In this document: piece after piece, positions 33,624-43,350 of the stretch
Layout of the letters: each line of letters begins with the position of its first letter
How positions within the stretch are numbered: position 1 is the first letter of the stretch
Assembly: GCA_964390625.1 (NCBI GenBank)
Contig: CAYMID010000001.1
Coordinates: forward strand, 1-64,000
Direction: 5' to 3'
DNA from: 2-12-FULL-41-16 sp964390625
GTDB taxonomy: Bacteria; Patescibacteriota; Patescibacteriia; Magasanikbacterales; UBA922
Length of the DNA: 64,000 nucleotides
The notes under the pieces: model-generated
The model's input: the letters and a program-made list of their open reading frames with translations, nothing else
Told to the model about the DNA's origin: nothing
Databases searched by the model: none
Made by a program: the position numbers and the translations under genes

Positions 33624-34184
33624 CTATACAGCTGACGCGGCTTCGCCATCCTCAATTACCGGAGCACCGCTAAGATGCGGGTGCTGGTGCAACGTCGCGT
33701 AATCAGGCAAATTAGTGACACTGGCCACACCCAAATGACGCAAAGCCGTAACTGACACGCGGTAGGCCGTAGCCAATTTATCGGTCGCCTCGTCCTCTTC
33801 TACCAAGCCACGCACCAATAGGTTGCGCAAAATAATCGCGCAATTCACCCCGCGGATCGTTTCTAATTCTGGCCGAGTAATTGGCCCTTGGTAAGCCACG
33901 ACGGTCAAGGTCTCCAGTTGCGCCCGAGTCAGCTCGCCCATAATTTCTTGAGTTGTGTAGCGCTCGACCAACTCGGTGTGTTCTGGGCGCGTTACCAATT
34001 GCGCCTCGGCTCCTGTGTTAACCAAGGCCAATCCTGAATCTGGGTCACCATAGCGGTCAGCCAACTGGCTCAAGCAGTCACGTACGATAGATTCTTCTAT
34101 CTGCAGCGATTTGGCTAAAGCCGCCGGAGTCAATGGTTTGCTGGCTACAAATAAAATTGCTTCTAATTGGCTTATAACAGACAT
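33624..34184 (-). CDS. scpB: Segregation and condensation protein ScpB
   Basis: ScpB is the kite subunit of the SMC condensin complex. I start at ATG 34184 (M-S-V-I-S-Q-L-E-A), giving 186 residues with two winged helices, including the typical V-A-Y-x-G-P-I-T-R-x-E-x-E-x-I-R-G-V-N segment. It begins one base after the scpA stop. Confidence 0.95.
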   Translation of the reverse strand: MSVISQLEAILFVASKPLTPAALAKSLQIEESIVRDCLSQLADRYGDPDSGLALVNTGAEAQLVTRPEHTELVERYTTQEIMGELTRAQLETLTVVAYQGPITRPELETIRGVNCAIILRNLLVRGLVEEDEATDKLATAYRVSVTALRHLGVASVTNLPDYATLHQHPHLSGAPVIEDGEAASAV

Positions 34185-34185
34185 A

Positions 34186-34869
34186 TCAAATGCGCTTAAT
34201 AACAATATCACCAAATAATTCATTCTGATCAACCGCCGCCGCTTGTTGTTTGACCAGTTCCAATAAAGCCAAAAACCCAACAATCACATCGGTCCGACTG
34301 GCTCGATCGGTTAGGGCAAAAAAATTCACGCTCCCCTTTTCGGTCAACAACTGACGCAGGTGGGCAATTTTTTCTTTCAAGGACACCGCTCGGTCAATCG
34401 TGGTGCGTGGCAATGGTTTTGGTGGTTTAAGGCGTTGCACCAAACGCACCATACTGGCGTGTAAGGTGGTTGGGGTGACATTGGCTGGTGGAGTTTGGTC
34501 CACCACCACCCGTACTGGCTCAGTGCGTCCATAACTCCGGAGTGGCGTCAACCAGGCTGCCTCCAACTGGCGACTAGCAGCCACAAACATTTTGTACAAA
34601 CGTAACTGGTCCACCAAATTTGGACCATCATCTTCCTCGAGGGCAAACTGTGGCAACAACGCCTTGGATTTAAGCAACAATAATTTAGCCGCGATCACCA
34701 AAAAATCAGCTAATTCATTTGGGTCAGCCTCCTCGAGCGTATCCAAGTATTGCAAATACTGTTCGGTCACAGCCGAAATAGCCAATTCAGTAATTGGCAT
34801 TTTGCGCTCTTCGACCAATTGCAACAACGCATCGAGTGGTCCGGTAAATTGCTGCAAAGCAACATGCAT
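34186..34869 (-). CDS. scpA: Segregation and condensation protein ScpA
   Basis: ScpA is the kleisin subunit that bridges SMC heads. The ATG at 34869 overlaps nothing and follows the glycosyltransferase stop by one base; a longer frame would run into that gene. The 227 residues start with the typical L-Q-Q-F-T-G-P-L-D-A-L-L-Q-L-V and contain D-F-L-V-I-A-A-K-L-L-L-L-K-S-K, followed by a C-terminal winged helix. Confidence 0.95.
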   Translation of the reverse strand: MHVALQQFTGPLDALLQLVEERKMPITELAISAVTEQYLQYLDTLEEADPNELADFLVIAAKLLLLKSKALLPQFALEEDDGPNLVDQLRLYKMFVAASRQLEAAWLTPLRSYGRTEPVRVVVDQTPPANVTPTTLHASMVRLVQRLKPPKPLPRTTIDRAVSLKEKIAHLRQLLTEKGSVNFFALTDRASRTDVIVGFLALLELVKQQAAAVDQNELFGDIVIKRI

Positions 34870-34870
34870 G

Positions 34871-36580
34871 TTAGCGGCGTTCAAACACAATAAACTGACG
34901 CGATTCGTACACTTTTTGCCACAATGGTTCTTTGAACAATTTAACTGGCAACGTGATGACTCGGTCAGCCCCACCGTTTGGGAAATTATCCACGTAATAG
35001 TACAGCGGACACGTGGTGGTGGCCGTATTATAACAAACAACTCGTTTGATCGCACCAAAATAATTACTGTCGGCCAGCTGGGTCAAGGCAACCGAACTAG
35101 TGGCCGCAGCCATTTGCTCTAGCAACAACGCGCGCTCTGACCAGCGAGCCGCAGGGTGCGAATTATGTTGATTGTAGTACAAAAATTGATTGACTGGCAC
35201 CATGGCTGGCAATTGTGGCACACCAGGTAACAGCGTCAACTGCTGCCCATCTGGGTCAACCTGTTTAAACCACTCGGCCAAAGCCGCCACGCCCTTGTCT
35301 GGCTCGCGCCCCACCATCCGCGTGGCCTGAATATTTGGCTGATCAACAAACCGCCCGGACAAAATATTTGGGGCCAGGAATACTAACACCAACAACGCCG
35401 CGGCCTGATTAGAAATTTGGGGCCATTGTGTTTTGAGCCAATACCACATGCGCTCCAAACCATAACTGGCCGCCAACAGCAGCACCAAGTTACCAAAAAA
35501 ATCAAACCCCTTGGATTCTTGCAACGGTGCGGCCCATACCGTAATTGTGGTCAAACCCATTAACTGCCAGATATACCCAGACAACCACAAACTGGCCAAA
35601 ATCTTTAGGTAAGGTTGGCGCCGCCCTAACAACAAGGTCAGTACCCCCACCAGCATTAACAAGCTGCGGATATTAAATTCCAACTGCAGTCCGTAAGTAC
35701 TAAGCCACGGCAAATGCAAAAAACCAAGCTGCCAATTTTCTGATCCAAAACGGTGGTAAGACCACGCCAACGGCCACCAATACCACGCTCCCACCAACAA
35801 AACCCCTAACCCAACACCAAGATAACGGCGATAGAATTTACCAGGCACAGCCGGACCAAACACATTATGTAAACCAATACCAATCGCGGCCAAGAAAAAC
35901 CAAAAATAAAACACTAGGAACAATAACCCACCACTCAGCGCGTACCGAACTGTTTGCCAACGCGGCCACACTTGCGTTGTAACGTCGAGCACCAAGTAGG
36001 TAGTCCACAAAATTACACCCAAACCAGCCACTGCTTCGTATGGCTTAGTAATGAGTGCATCCCAATCCAAAAAAACACCGCCCAGTAGTATGGCTGACAA
36101 AAACCACGCCAAGGGACCCGGTCCTGGCACTGCGGCCCGGTGGCGCCAGTAGCGCGCCTGAACCCAGTACAAAGCACTGGGAATTGTTACCAAGCTCAAG
36201 GCTGTGGCTACTTTGGCCAACTTCACTCCGTTCCAACCAAACCATCCACCAATTATTCCAAACAACTGGAAAAATAAGCCTGGGTAAAATGGCGGTAAAC
36301 CAGCGTAGGCAAAGTCAGCCCCTAGGTTATGGGCAAACCGCATGTACATCGCGGCAATAGTTACCTCATCAGCTTTGAGTCCCCACAGCAACAAGGGTAA
36401 ACCATCGACCAGCACCCAGTAGGTCAAGACGCTGTTTACACCTAACCACAGGGGCCAAGCCCACAGTGGTGCGCGGCGGTACCACAACACCAAACCACCG
36501 CCGACAAACAAAAACCAGCACCACTTAACCAGGGCTAAATGCTGTACATCTCCGATGGTGAGAAGCGAGAGTTGTTCCAT
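34871..36580 (-). CDS. Polytopic GT-C-fold membrane glycosyltransferase (AftA-like)
   Basis: The 569-residue protein has about ten or more hydrophobic helices and a C-terminal extracytoplasmic domain (about 440-569). The first loop has K-A-D-E-V-T-I-A-A and A-G-L-P-P-F-Y-P-G, the acidic and proline pattern of lipid-linked sugar-using GT-C enzymes, closest in feel to arabinofuranosyltransferases of the AftA type. It probably adds a sugar from a polyprenyl donor to a surface glycan. Donor and acceptor are not known. It lies between aspS and scpA, two bases after aspS. Confidence 0.75.
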   Translation of the reverse strand: MEQLSLLTIGDVQHLALVKWCWFLFVGGGLVLWYRRAPLWAWPLWLGVNSVLTYWVLVDGLPLLLWGLKADEVTIAAMYMRFAHNLGADFAYAGLPPFYPGLFFQLFGIIGGWFGWNGVKLAKVATALSLVTIPSALYWVQARYWRHRAAVPGPGPLAWFLSAILLGGVFLDWDALITKPYEAVAGLGVILWTTYLVLDVTTQVWPRWQTVRYALSGGLLFLVFYFWFFLAAIGIGLHNVFGPAVPGKFYRRYLGVGLGVLLVGAWYWWPLAWSYHRFGSENWQLGFLHLPWLSTYGLQLEFNIRSLLMLVGVLTLLLGRRQPYLKILASLWLSGYIWQLMGLTTITVWAAPLQESKGFDFFGNLVLLLAASYGLERMWYWLKTQWPQISNQAAALLVLVFLAPNILSGRFVDQPNIQATRMVGREPDKGVAALAEWFKQVDPDGQQLTLLPGVPQLPAMVPVNQFLYYNQHNSHPAARWSERALLLEQMAAATSSVALTQLADSNYFGAIKRVVCYNTATTTCPLYYYVDNFPNGGADRVITLPVKLFKEPLWQKVYESRQFIVFERR

Positions 36581-36582
36581 GC

Positions 36583-38346
36583 TTAATCAAGCACAGTGCG
36601 AATATGTAATTCTTGCAGTTGTTTGTCCTCTACTTCGCTTGGACTACCAACCATTGGCTCTTCGGCGCGTTGATTCTTTGGGAATGGAATTACGCCACGA
36701 ATATTTTTCTCACCGCGGAGCAACATAATCAGGCGGTCAATGCCTGGCGCAAACCCACAGTGTGGCGGCGCACCAAATTCAAAGGCTTTGATCATGTGGC
36801 CGAATTTTTTATCAACGACCTCGCGACCATAGCCGGCAATTTCGAACGCTTTGTACATAATTTCTGGATCCATGTTGCGCACTGCACCCGACGACAATTC
36901 CAAACCATTGGCCACAATGTCGTATTGATAAGCGTCGATTTCGAGTGGGTTTTTGTTCAACAGCGCGTCCATACCACCCTGTGGCATGGAGAATGGATTG
37001 TGGGCAAAATCAACTTTGTTGTCGTCGGCATTCCACTCGTAGAATGGAAAATCCACCACCCAAGCCCAGGCAATCACATTTGGGTCAGCCAATTGTTGCT
37101 TTTCGCCCACCAAGGTACGCACCGAACCCAGGGCTTTGCATGCAACTTCCTGCGTGTCAGCCACAAAGAAAATCATACTGCCTTCTTGTGGCTGCAAGCG
37201 TTCACGCAATGTGTTCAATTCTTCGGGGGTGAAAAATTTCGCAATCGTGCCATCGAATTTCGCCTCGGCAAAACGCAACCAAGCCAAACCCTTGGCCTTG
37301 GCCCGCTTGGCCACATCGGCGAATTCACCATCAATTTCGGCACGAGTAAACGCCGCGCCATTTGGCACTACCAATGCCCGCACACTTTCGGCTTCGGCAA
37401 ATACTTTAAAGCTCGTGGCTTTGGCCCACTCACCAATGTTTTGAATTTCCAAACCAAAACGCAAGTCTGGACGGTCAGTGCCGTATTTTTCCATGACCTC
37501 GCGGTATGGAATGCGTGGGAATGGTTTTTGTTGCACCACTTTGCCTGCTACTTGTTCGGTCAATTCTACGAACAACGGCTCCATTAAATTGAAAAACTCG
37601 TCCGGGTGCAAAAAACTGGTTTCCACATCGAGCTGATAAAACTCGCCTGGCGAACGGTCGGCGCGTGGGTCTTCGTCGCGCATACATGGGGCGACCTGGT
37701 AATAACGGTCAAAACCCGCTACCATCAACAATTGTTTATATTGTTGTGGCGCCTGCGGCAACGCATAAAATTTACCTGGGTGAATGCGGCTTGGTACCAA
37801 AAAGTCACGCGCACCTTCGGGCGATGATACGGTCAAAATTGGCGTAGCAATATCAATAAATCCGCGCGATTCCATAAATCCGCGAATGTGCGAAATCATT
37901 TTGGCGCGGAACAAAATATTATTTTTCAAATGTTCGCGGCGCAATTCGAGGAAGCGATACTTCAGGCGCAGTTCTTCGTCCTCTTCTTCTTTGCGCGCAT
38001 CAAAAATTTCAAATGGCAATGGTTTGGCCGCACTAATAATTTTAATGTCTTTGGCCTGCACTTCGATCTCGCCGGTCGCAATGGTTTTGTTCACGGCTTT
38101 TGGGTCGCGGGCCACTACAGTTCCGGTAACCGAAATCACGTATTCGTACTTCAGACTCTCGGCCGCAGTAAAATCGCTCACCGTGTCAGGATGAAAAACC
38201 ACCTGGGTCAACCCATAGCGGTCGCGCAAATCCACAAAAATCAAACCACCCAAATCGCGGCGCTTGTGCACCCAACCCGCTACTTTAACCTCCTGCCCAA
38301 CCTGCGCAGCGGACAGCTCGCCACACGTATGCGTCCTATAGAACAT
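36583..38346 (-). CDS. aspS: Aspartyl-tRNA synthetase (class II)
   Basis: The 587 residues form an N-terminal OB-fold anticodon domain, the class II core with motif 2 in F/M-R-D-E-D-P-R-A-D-R, the bacterial insertion domain, and motif 3 near G-I-D-R-L. This is the normal bacterial type. The ATG at 38346 has a leader of about 18 bases from promoter 38370-38397. Whether it also charges tRNA-Asn cannot be told from this alone. Confidence 0.97.
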   Translation of the reverse strand: MFYRTHTCGELSAAQVGQEVKVAGWVHKRRDLGGLIFVDLRDRYGLTQVVFHPDTVSDFTAAESLKYEYVISVTGTVVARDPKAVNKTIATGEIEVQAKDIKIISAAKPLPFEIFDARKEEEDEELRLKYRFLELRREHLKNNILFRAKMISHIRGFMESRGFIDIATPILTVSSPEGARDFLVPSRIHPGKFYALPQAPQQYKQLLMVAGFDRYYQVAPCMRDEDPRADRSPGEFYQLDVETSFLHPDEFFNLMEPLFVELTEQVAGKVVQQKPFPRIPYREVMEKYGTDRPDLRFGLEIQNIGEWAKATSFKVFAEAESVRALVVPNGAAFTRAEIDGEFADVAKRAKAKGLAWLRFAEAKFDGTIAKFFTPEELNTLRERLQPQEGSMIFFVADTQEVACKALGSVRTLVGEKQQLADPNVIAWAWVVDFPFYEWNADDNKVDFAHNPFSMPQGGMDALLNKNPLEIDAYQYDIVANGLELSSGAVRNMDPEIMYKAFEIAGYGREVVDKKFGHMIKAFEFGAPPHCGFAPGIDRLIMLLRGEKNIRGVIPFPKNQRAEEPMVGSPSEVEDKQLQELHIRTVLD

Positions 38347-38369
38347 AAAAAAGCCTTAAAAGCCCTCTT

Positions 38370-38397
38370 ATCTTAGCAAATTTGGGGCGTTTGGCAA
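38370..38397 (-). promoter_or_regulatory. aspS promoter, overlapping the left direct repeat
   Basis: On the minus strand TTGCCA (38392-38397) and TAAGAT (38370-38375) are 16 bases apart. The -35 box lies inside a 16-base sequence that recurs at 43765. Confidence 0.65.
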
Positions 38398-38398
38398 G
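38383..38398 (+). repeat. Left copy of 16-bp direct repeat bounding the AT-rich island
   Basis: TGGGGCGTTTGGCAAG here is identical to 43765-43780. The copies lie 5.4 kb apart in direct orientation, on either side of the decarboxylase operon. Confidence 0.85.
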
Positions 38399-38445
38399 CC
38401 CGTAAGGGGGCGAGCCAAAAACTATTTAAAATAGGGGGCAATGCG

Positions 38446-38474
38446 TTGACAAAACTTTAAACCCCCGATATGAT
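38446..38474 (+). promoter_or_regulatory. Strong promoter of the decarboxylase operon
   Basis: TTGACA (38446-38451), 17 bases, then TATGAT (38469-38474). Transcription would start about 42 bases before ATG 38523. GGGGG upstream of the -35 and CCCCC in the spacer form a loose dyad. Confidence 0.8.
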
Positions 38475-38522
38475 TAAATTATGTATTTCCTTTGATCTAG
38501 ATGAAGAGAATTTTGTGTTAAT

Positions 38523-40214
38523 ATGACCAAAAACAACAAAAACAGCCTTACGGAAGACCTAAAACCCTCGAATAATTTAAGACCACTCAGAAACCAGTTT
38601 TCTTTGGAAATAATAAAAAACATTCCCTCACTTTTGGAAAGAATAGAAAAAGATGCCTCAAATAGCTCCCGTATTAAGAATAAATTTACAGAGAAGACTT
38701 ACGAGAAACTACTAAAAAAGTACAGTCGCATCCCCTTAGATACAGTGCAAAAACCCAAAGAACTGGTTAACCATATAATACAGGACTTGCTAGGAGGAGT
38801 GCCTTTGTGGCGCAGTCCAAATTTGCAATACAATGTGGGCGCAGCTGTCAATCGAGTATCTTCCACATTATATGCGCTTGCACTTGATTTAAACATTTTT
38901 AATATTAACGACGGTCTTGCTGGGAACGCGATTATCGCCGAGCATGCGGTCTGTCAAATTCTTTCTGAATTGGCTAATTTAGATCCTAAAAAAACATGTG
39001 GCTTCTTTACATTTGGCGGTACGGCTACAAACCTATATGCAATTAAGATTGCAATCGCAAAGATGGACCCCACTTCAAGACAGGATGGAGTTCCCAAAAA
39101 TATCAATGTGGTCATAACAGAAGATTCCCACTTTTCACACCTAAATGCTTTAAATTGGCTAGGAATTGGTACCAAAAATGTTACCATAATAAAAGCCAAT
39201 ACAGGCAGGGCCAGCGATATTAAAGACTCAGAGAAGAAAATAAAAAGACTTATTGAATCCGGAAAAAAAGTTCCAATCATCATTATCAACGGAGGGACCA
39301 CCTACGATAATACAATTGATGACATAGAAAAATTTTCCAGACTTATTAGTTCAATTGTAAAAAAATACAAGTTAAATTACAGACCTCACCTTCATGTAGA
39401 TTCTGTAATTGGATGGTCATGGTTATTTTTCAAAAATTACAATTTCAAAAAAAATAAACACCGTTTTGACAGCAGAACACTTCAATCTATTTTAAAACAA
39501 TACAACAAAATAAAAAAAATAGGATTAGCCGATAGCTGGGGTGTAGACTTCCACAAAGGAATCGGGTCTTGCCCAGTACCTTGTAGCATCATCATGATAA
39601 ATGACTCAGGTCAGGCTACATTTCTAAAGTACAATGAACAGCCTGACAACCACCAAACCGCCAGAGAATTTAGCAAGTTCTCACCTGTGGATTATACCCT
39701 AGAGACCTCTAGACCGGCTGGGGCTCCGCTTGCGGCGTTGGGGGCATTACACTCATTCGGAGAGATAGGTTTTCAAAAACACCTAGGAAATTTAGTGCAG
39801 ATGAGCCAACTATTCCGTTCTACAATATTTAAAAAACAAAGATCAGATTTTGAGATACTTAACGCAAGTTCTCAAGGATTTGTGACGATGCTACGTCTTA
39901 TTCCACCTAATCTATTACTAACCAAGAATCCCAACAAAGGCCAGAAAAATAAAATTTCTCAGGATGCAGAAACTATAAACAATTATTTAAAGGAATTTTT
40001 TAAATTTGATAACGAAACAAGGATAAATTTTTCAAAAGGTGTGGAATACTCTTTTACAAGTAAATACTGCACAGATAAATCCGGTGTAAAAGTTAGTGCG
40101 TTAAAATTTTATCCAACTTCACCAAACATAAGTGCTACTGATATTGAAGAGGCGGTGGACATGCTTGCGTCTCAAAAGGATATTTTTGATAAGAATCTTT
40201 ATACTAAAATTTAA
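38523..40214 (+). CDS. Group II PLP-dependent amino acid decarboxylase
   Basis: The 563-residue protein belongs to the glutamate/aromatic/diaminobutyrate decarboxylase superfamily. It has the cofactor-binding F-T-F-G-G-T-A-T-N-L, the H-V-D-S-V-I-G-W-S-W segment whose Asp holds the pyridine nitrogen, and the PLP lysine in G-V-D-F-H-K-G-I-G. The substrate cannot be read off; serine, giving ethanolamine, would fit the cytidylyltransferase and kinase of the same operon, and methionine is an alternative given the MetRS. It is first in a tightly spaced operon (2-8 bases between genes) that is AT-rich and uses codons unlike its neighbours, suggesting transfer as a unit. Confidence 0.88.
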   Translation: MTKNNKNSLTEDLKPSNNLRPLRNQFSLEIIKNIPSLLERIEKDASNSSRIKNKFTEKTYEKLLKKYSRIPLDTVQKPKELVNHIIQDLLGGVPLWRSPNLQYNVGAAVNRVSSTLYALALDLNIFNINDGLAGNAIIAEHAVCQILSELANLDPKKTCGFFTFGGTATNLYAIKIAIAKMDPTSRQDGVPKNINVVITEDSHFSHLNALNWLGIGTKNVTIIKANTGRASDIKDSEKKIKRLIESGKKVPIIIINGGTTYDNTIDDIEKFSRLISSIVKKYKLNYRPHLHVDSVIGWSWLFFKNYNFKKNKHRFDSRTLQSILKQYNKIKKIGLADSWGVDFHKGIGSCPVPCSIIMINDSGQATFLKYNEQPDNHQTAREFSKFSPVDYTLETSRPAGAPLAALGALHSFGEIGFQKHLGNLVQMSQLFRSTIFKKQRSDFEILNASSQGFVTMLRLIPPNLLLTKNPNKGQKNKISQDAETINNYLKEFFKFDNETRINFSKGVEYSFTSKYCTDKSGVKVSALKFYPTSPNISATDIEEAVDMLASQKDIFDKNLYTKI

Positions 40215-40216
40215 TT

Positions 40217-40861
40217 ATGAGAGCAATCATACTTGCAGCAGGAAAAGGAACCCGCTTTAATGGAGCGATCAAAGGTCTACTGCCAATAGGTAACGAAACT
40301 TTAGTTTCCCGTCTCATTAGACAGCTCAAAACTAATGGCATTGATGAAATATATTTAGTAGTTGGCTATTGTGCGATAGAATTTTTAAAATCAATCGAGG
40401 GGGTGCGTTTTATATATGATAAAAATTTTGAAAGTGGACAAAATTCAAACTCACTGAAAACAGCATTAGACATTACTGGCTTTGAAGACACACTCATGCT
40501 TGATTCAGACATCTTACTGACGGATGATCTTATTCCCAAGATAATTAATTCGTTCAAAGGTGAATCAATCTCATTAGTTGATCTGCATTCATACGATGAA
40601 GAATCAATGAAACTTGTAATTGAAGGTAGTAAAATCATACGGTATTCGAAACTTGAAGGCATAGGGGCTGAAATTTGTTCAATTGTTACAAAGAAACAAC
40701 TGCGGTCGATATATACGGATCTCGCTTCCGGTTTGTACAGATGGTGGGGAATCGGTCCCAATACTACTGGTTTTCATTTTACAGAAGCAGACCCTTCCTC
40801 TCGATGGTTTGATATCGACACCCCAGACGAATATTCGGCGGCAAAGATAGTTTTTCATTAA
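40217..40861 (+). CDS. Sugar/alcohol-phosphate nucleotidyltransferase (LicC-like)
   Basis: The 214-residue protein starts with the nucleotidyltransferase signature I-L-A-A-G-K-G-T-R-F, followed by K-G-L-L-P-I-G and the metal motif L-D-S-D-I-L. The D-I-D-T-P-D-E-Y ending is common in LicC and small NTP-transferases. LicC makes CDP-choline from phosphocholine; related enzymes activate sugar phosphates. Its size and operon with a kinase favour a phospho-alcohol substrate, but this is inference. It sits two bases after the decarboxylase gene. Confidence 0.87.
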   Translation: MRAIILAAGKGTRFNGAIKGLLPIGNETLVSRLIRQLKTNGIDEIYLVVGYCAIEFLKSIEGVRFIYDKNFESGQNSNSLKTALDITGFEDTLMLDSDILLTDDLIPKIINSFKGESISLVDLHSYDEESMKLVIEGSKIIRYSKLEGIGAEICSIVTKKQLRSIYTDLASGLYRWWGIGPNTTGFHFTEADPSSRWFDIDTPDEYSAAKIVFH

Positions 40862-40869
40862 TAAATTTT

Positions 40870-42291
40870 ATGCAAAAATTCTACATCACGACCCCAATTT
40901 ACTATGTTAACGACAAACCGCACCTAGGCCATGCATACACAACTGTTATCGGAGATGTTTTTGCTAGATACTACAGACAAAAAATGGGAACTGAAAATGT
41001 TTTTTTCTTAACAGGCACCGATGAACATGGTGCAAAAATTGCACAATCCGCAACAAGGAAAAAACTTTCCCCCCAGGAATTCACTGACCAGATTTCCCTC
41101 TTATACCAGGATGCCTGGAAAGAACTCAACATTAGTCATGATTATTTCTTCAGAACTACACAAACCTCCCACAAGATAATGGTTCAAGACATCCTACAAA
41201 AAATTTATGATAAGGGCCTTATCTATAAGGCAAACTACAAGGGAATTTACTGCGTTGGATGTGAAAAGTATTTAACTGATGACGAAATTAATAATGGTAT
41301 CTGCCCCCTACACCCCTCATCCCCGCTCCTTGAGCAGGAAGAAGAAAACTATTTTTTTAAACTCAGTGAATTTACCGAAAAAATATTGCAGGCTCTTAAA
41401 ACAAAAGAGTACAATATTTTACCAAATCATCGAAAAAATGAAATCATAAAAAAAATTGAGTCCGGAATCACCGATATATCTATCTCCCGAAAAGATGTAA
41501 GCTGGGGAATCCCTCTTCCGTGGGATAAAGATCACACGGTGTACGTCTGGGTAGATGCACTGTTTAACTACTATACAGCCACGGTGATCGCGCCAAACAG
41601 AGCAGAATTCTGGCCTGCCAGCCTTCATCTTATGGCTAAAGATATTCTTTGGTTTCACGCTGTAATATGGGAAGCATTTTTGTTCGCAATAGATGAAAAA
41701 TTACCTAAAACCATTTTTGCGCATGGTTTTTTTACTCTCGATGGACAAAAAATGTCAAAATCACTTGGAAATACGATTGCACCATCAGACTTAATTAAAA
41801 TATTCGGTACCGATGGAGTGAGATATTTACTTCTTACTTCGTTCCCTTTTGGAAACGATGGAGACATTAACATCTCAAGATTTAATGAAAAATACAATGC
41901 AGACCTTGCAAACGGTCTAGGAAATTTGATCTCAAGAGTAGCAAAGCTATGCGAAAGCTCTGGTTTTAGTTTTCAAAAAGTAATCAAAAAATACAGCTAC
42001 ACCCCCGACCCTGATATTGACCAAGCCATGGAAGAGTACCGACCCGATGAAGCAATAAAAATCATATGGGAAAAGATACAATCAATAGACCAGGATATTT
42101 ATAAAAAAAAGACCTGGACGCTTAAGGGGGTGATTTTACAAAGCAATCTTGAAGAATATGTGTTAAATATTTTAAAGATTGCGGATGATCTTAAGCCATT
42201 CTTGCCAGAAACATCAAAAAAAATCTCAGAGACATTCCTCACTGGGGATATTAAAAAACCCTCCTCATTATTTGAACGTATTAAACCTTAG
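40870..42291 (+). CDS. metG: Methionyl-tRNA synthetase (core form) inside the decarboxylase operon
   Basis: The 473 residues cover the full catalytic and anticodon-binding core. The class I signature is H-L-G-H (in P-H-L-G-H-A-Y-T), zinc-type cysteines occur at Y-C-V-G-C-E-K-Y and G-I-C-P-L-H, and K-M-S-K-S is intact. The helical domain keeps N-A-D-L-A-N-G-L-G-N-L and ends with L-F-E-R-I. The C-terminal tRNA-binding (EMAP-like) dimer domain found in longer MetRS is absent, which is normal for many. The gene is AT-rich like its operon neighbours. It may be the only MetRS of the cell or a second, specialised copy; the window does not decide. Confidence 0.92.
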   Translation: MQKFYITTPIYYVNDKPHLGHAYTTVIGDVFARYYRQKMGTENVFFLTGTDEHGAKIAQSATRKKLSPQEFTDQISLLYQDAWKELNISHDYFFRTTQTSHKIMVQDILQKIYDKGLIYKANYKGIYCVGCEKYLTDDEINNGICPLHPSSPLLEQEEENYFFKLSEFTEKILQALKTKEYNILPNHRKNEIIKKIESGITDISISRKDVSWGIPLPWDKDHTVYVWVDALFNYYTATVIAPNRAEFWPASLHLMAKDILWFHAVIWEAFLFAIDEKLPKTIFAHGFFTLDGQKMSKSLGNTIAPSDLIKIFGTDGVRYLLLTSFPFGNDGDINISRFNEKYNADLANGLGNLISRVAKLCESSGFSFQKVIKKYSYTPDPDIDQAMEEYRPDEAIKIIWEKIQSIDQDIYKKKTWTLKGVILQSNLEEYVLNILKIADDLKPFLPETSKKISETFLTGDIKKPSSLFERIKP

Positions 42292-42294
42292 TTT

Positions 42295-43350
42295 ATGCAT
42301 GAATCCAACCCAATATCTGGTATTGAATTACCAGAGACAAAAGAGATTGATTGGGGGATCCTTATAGAAAAACTTAAAAACGAGACAGGATTTTATCCTG
42401 ATAAAATACGTCAAATCGGGAACGGAGCAAACAGCAGAGTATTCAAGCTAGAAAATGAATCCCAAAAACCAATAGTTGCAAAATTTTACTTCAAAGACGA
42501 CAAAAGACGCCTGGAAAGAGAGTACGAAGCCTGCCGTTTTTTAGCCTCACATGGCATCAGTGTACCAACTCCAATACTATACGATCAAGCAGACTACTGT
42601 GGATTTTACGGTTTTGAGGATGGCGAAGTTAAGACCGCAGAGTCCATTACAAAGTTTGATGCAGACCAATTACTCAATGTAATAAGCAAACTACATTCTT
42701 TTCCAGTTGAAAACCAAACCCAACCATTTAATCTAGCTGTTCATGCAGAAACAAACATGGAAGGCTTATTGCATGACACAGACAGACGAATTGAAGCGGT
42801 AAAGCAAGAGATAACCAAAAAAGAGACTCATCCATACTTTAAAGAGTTCCTTAGAGCTACAGGTATCCTTGAGGCTGTCAAAGACATAACAAGGTCGGTG
42901 ATCGACCAGTGGTCAGGCGGGCCCTGGAGACTCCATGTATCAGATTTAAGATTTAACACAGGTGACTTTGGATTTCAAAACATTTTGTTTAGGACAGAGA
43001 GGCACCCTTGCTTGCTAGACCTAGAATACTCTGGTTGGGATGACCCCCTGGCAATGATCGCAGAATTTTCTACCCATGAGAAAACTCGGGGTATAGAGCT
43101 CAATCTACTGGATAATATTGTTAACGGATACTGTGAAAATATGCAACTAAGCGATTACAACAAAAAACGCTTATCCTTTATGACTAAACTATTTGATATA
43201 AAATGGTTGGCGCTTCTATTGAATACATGTACTTCCCCATATATCCAAAGACGCATGATTTCATCTAACACTGAATTATCAGCTGCTGATTATATACAAA
43301 GTCAGTTAAAAAAAATAGAAGATCGGTATGAAAAAATTAGACAGCTATAG
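42295..43350 (+). CDS. APH/choline-kinase-type phosphotransferase
   Basis: This 351-residue protein has the fold of aminoglycoside and choline/ethanolamine kinases. It shows a glycine-rich loop G-N-G-A-N-S-R-V-F, an ATP lysine in V-A-K-F-Y, a catalytic aspartate in T-G-D-F-G-F-Q-N-I-L, and a metal-binding aspartate in L-D-L-E-Y-S-G. It could phosphorylate an amino-alcohol as LicA does, or a drug. Placement after decarboxylase and LicC-type genes favours the former. It starts three bases after metG; the second in-frame ATG-like start choice is not resolved. The operon ends here without a clear terminator. Confidence 0.85.
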   Translation: MHESNPISGIELPETKEIDWGILIEKLKNETGFYPDKIRQIGNGANSRVFKLENESQKPIVAKFYFKDDKRRLEREYEACRFLASHGISVPTPILYDQADYCGFYGFEDGEVKTAESITKFDADQLLNVISKLHSFPVENQTQPFNLAVHAETNMEGLLHDTDRRIEAVKQEITKKETHPYFKEFLRATGILEAVKDITRSVIDQWSGGPWRLHVSDLRFNTGDFGFQNILFRTERHPCLLDLEYSGWDDPLAMIAEFSTHEKTRGIELNLLDNIVNGYCENMQLSDYNKKRLSFMTKLFDIKWLALLLNTCTSPYIQRRMISSNTELSAADYIQSQLKKIEDRYEKIRQL

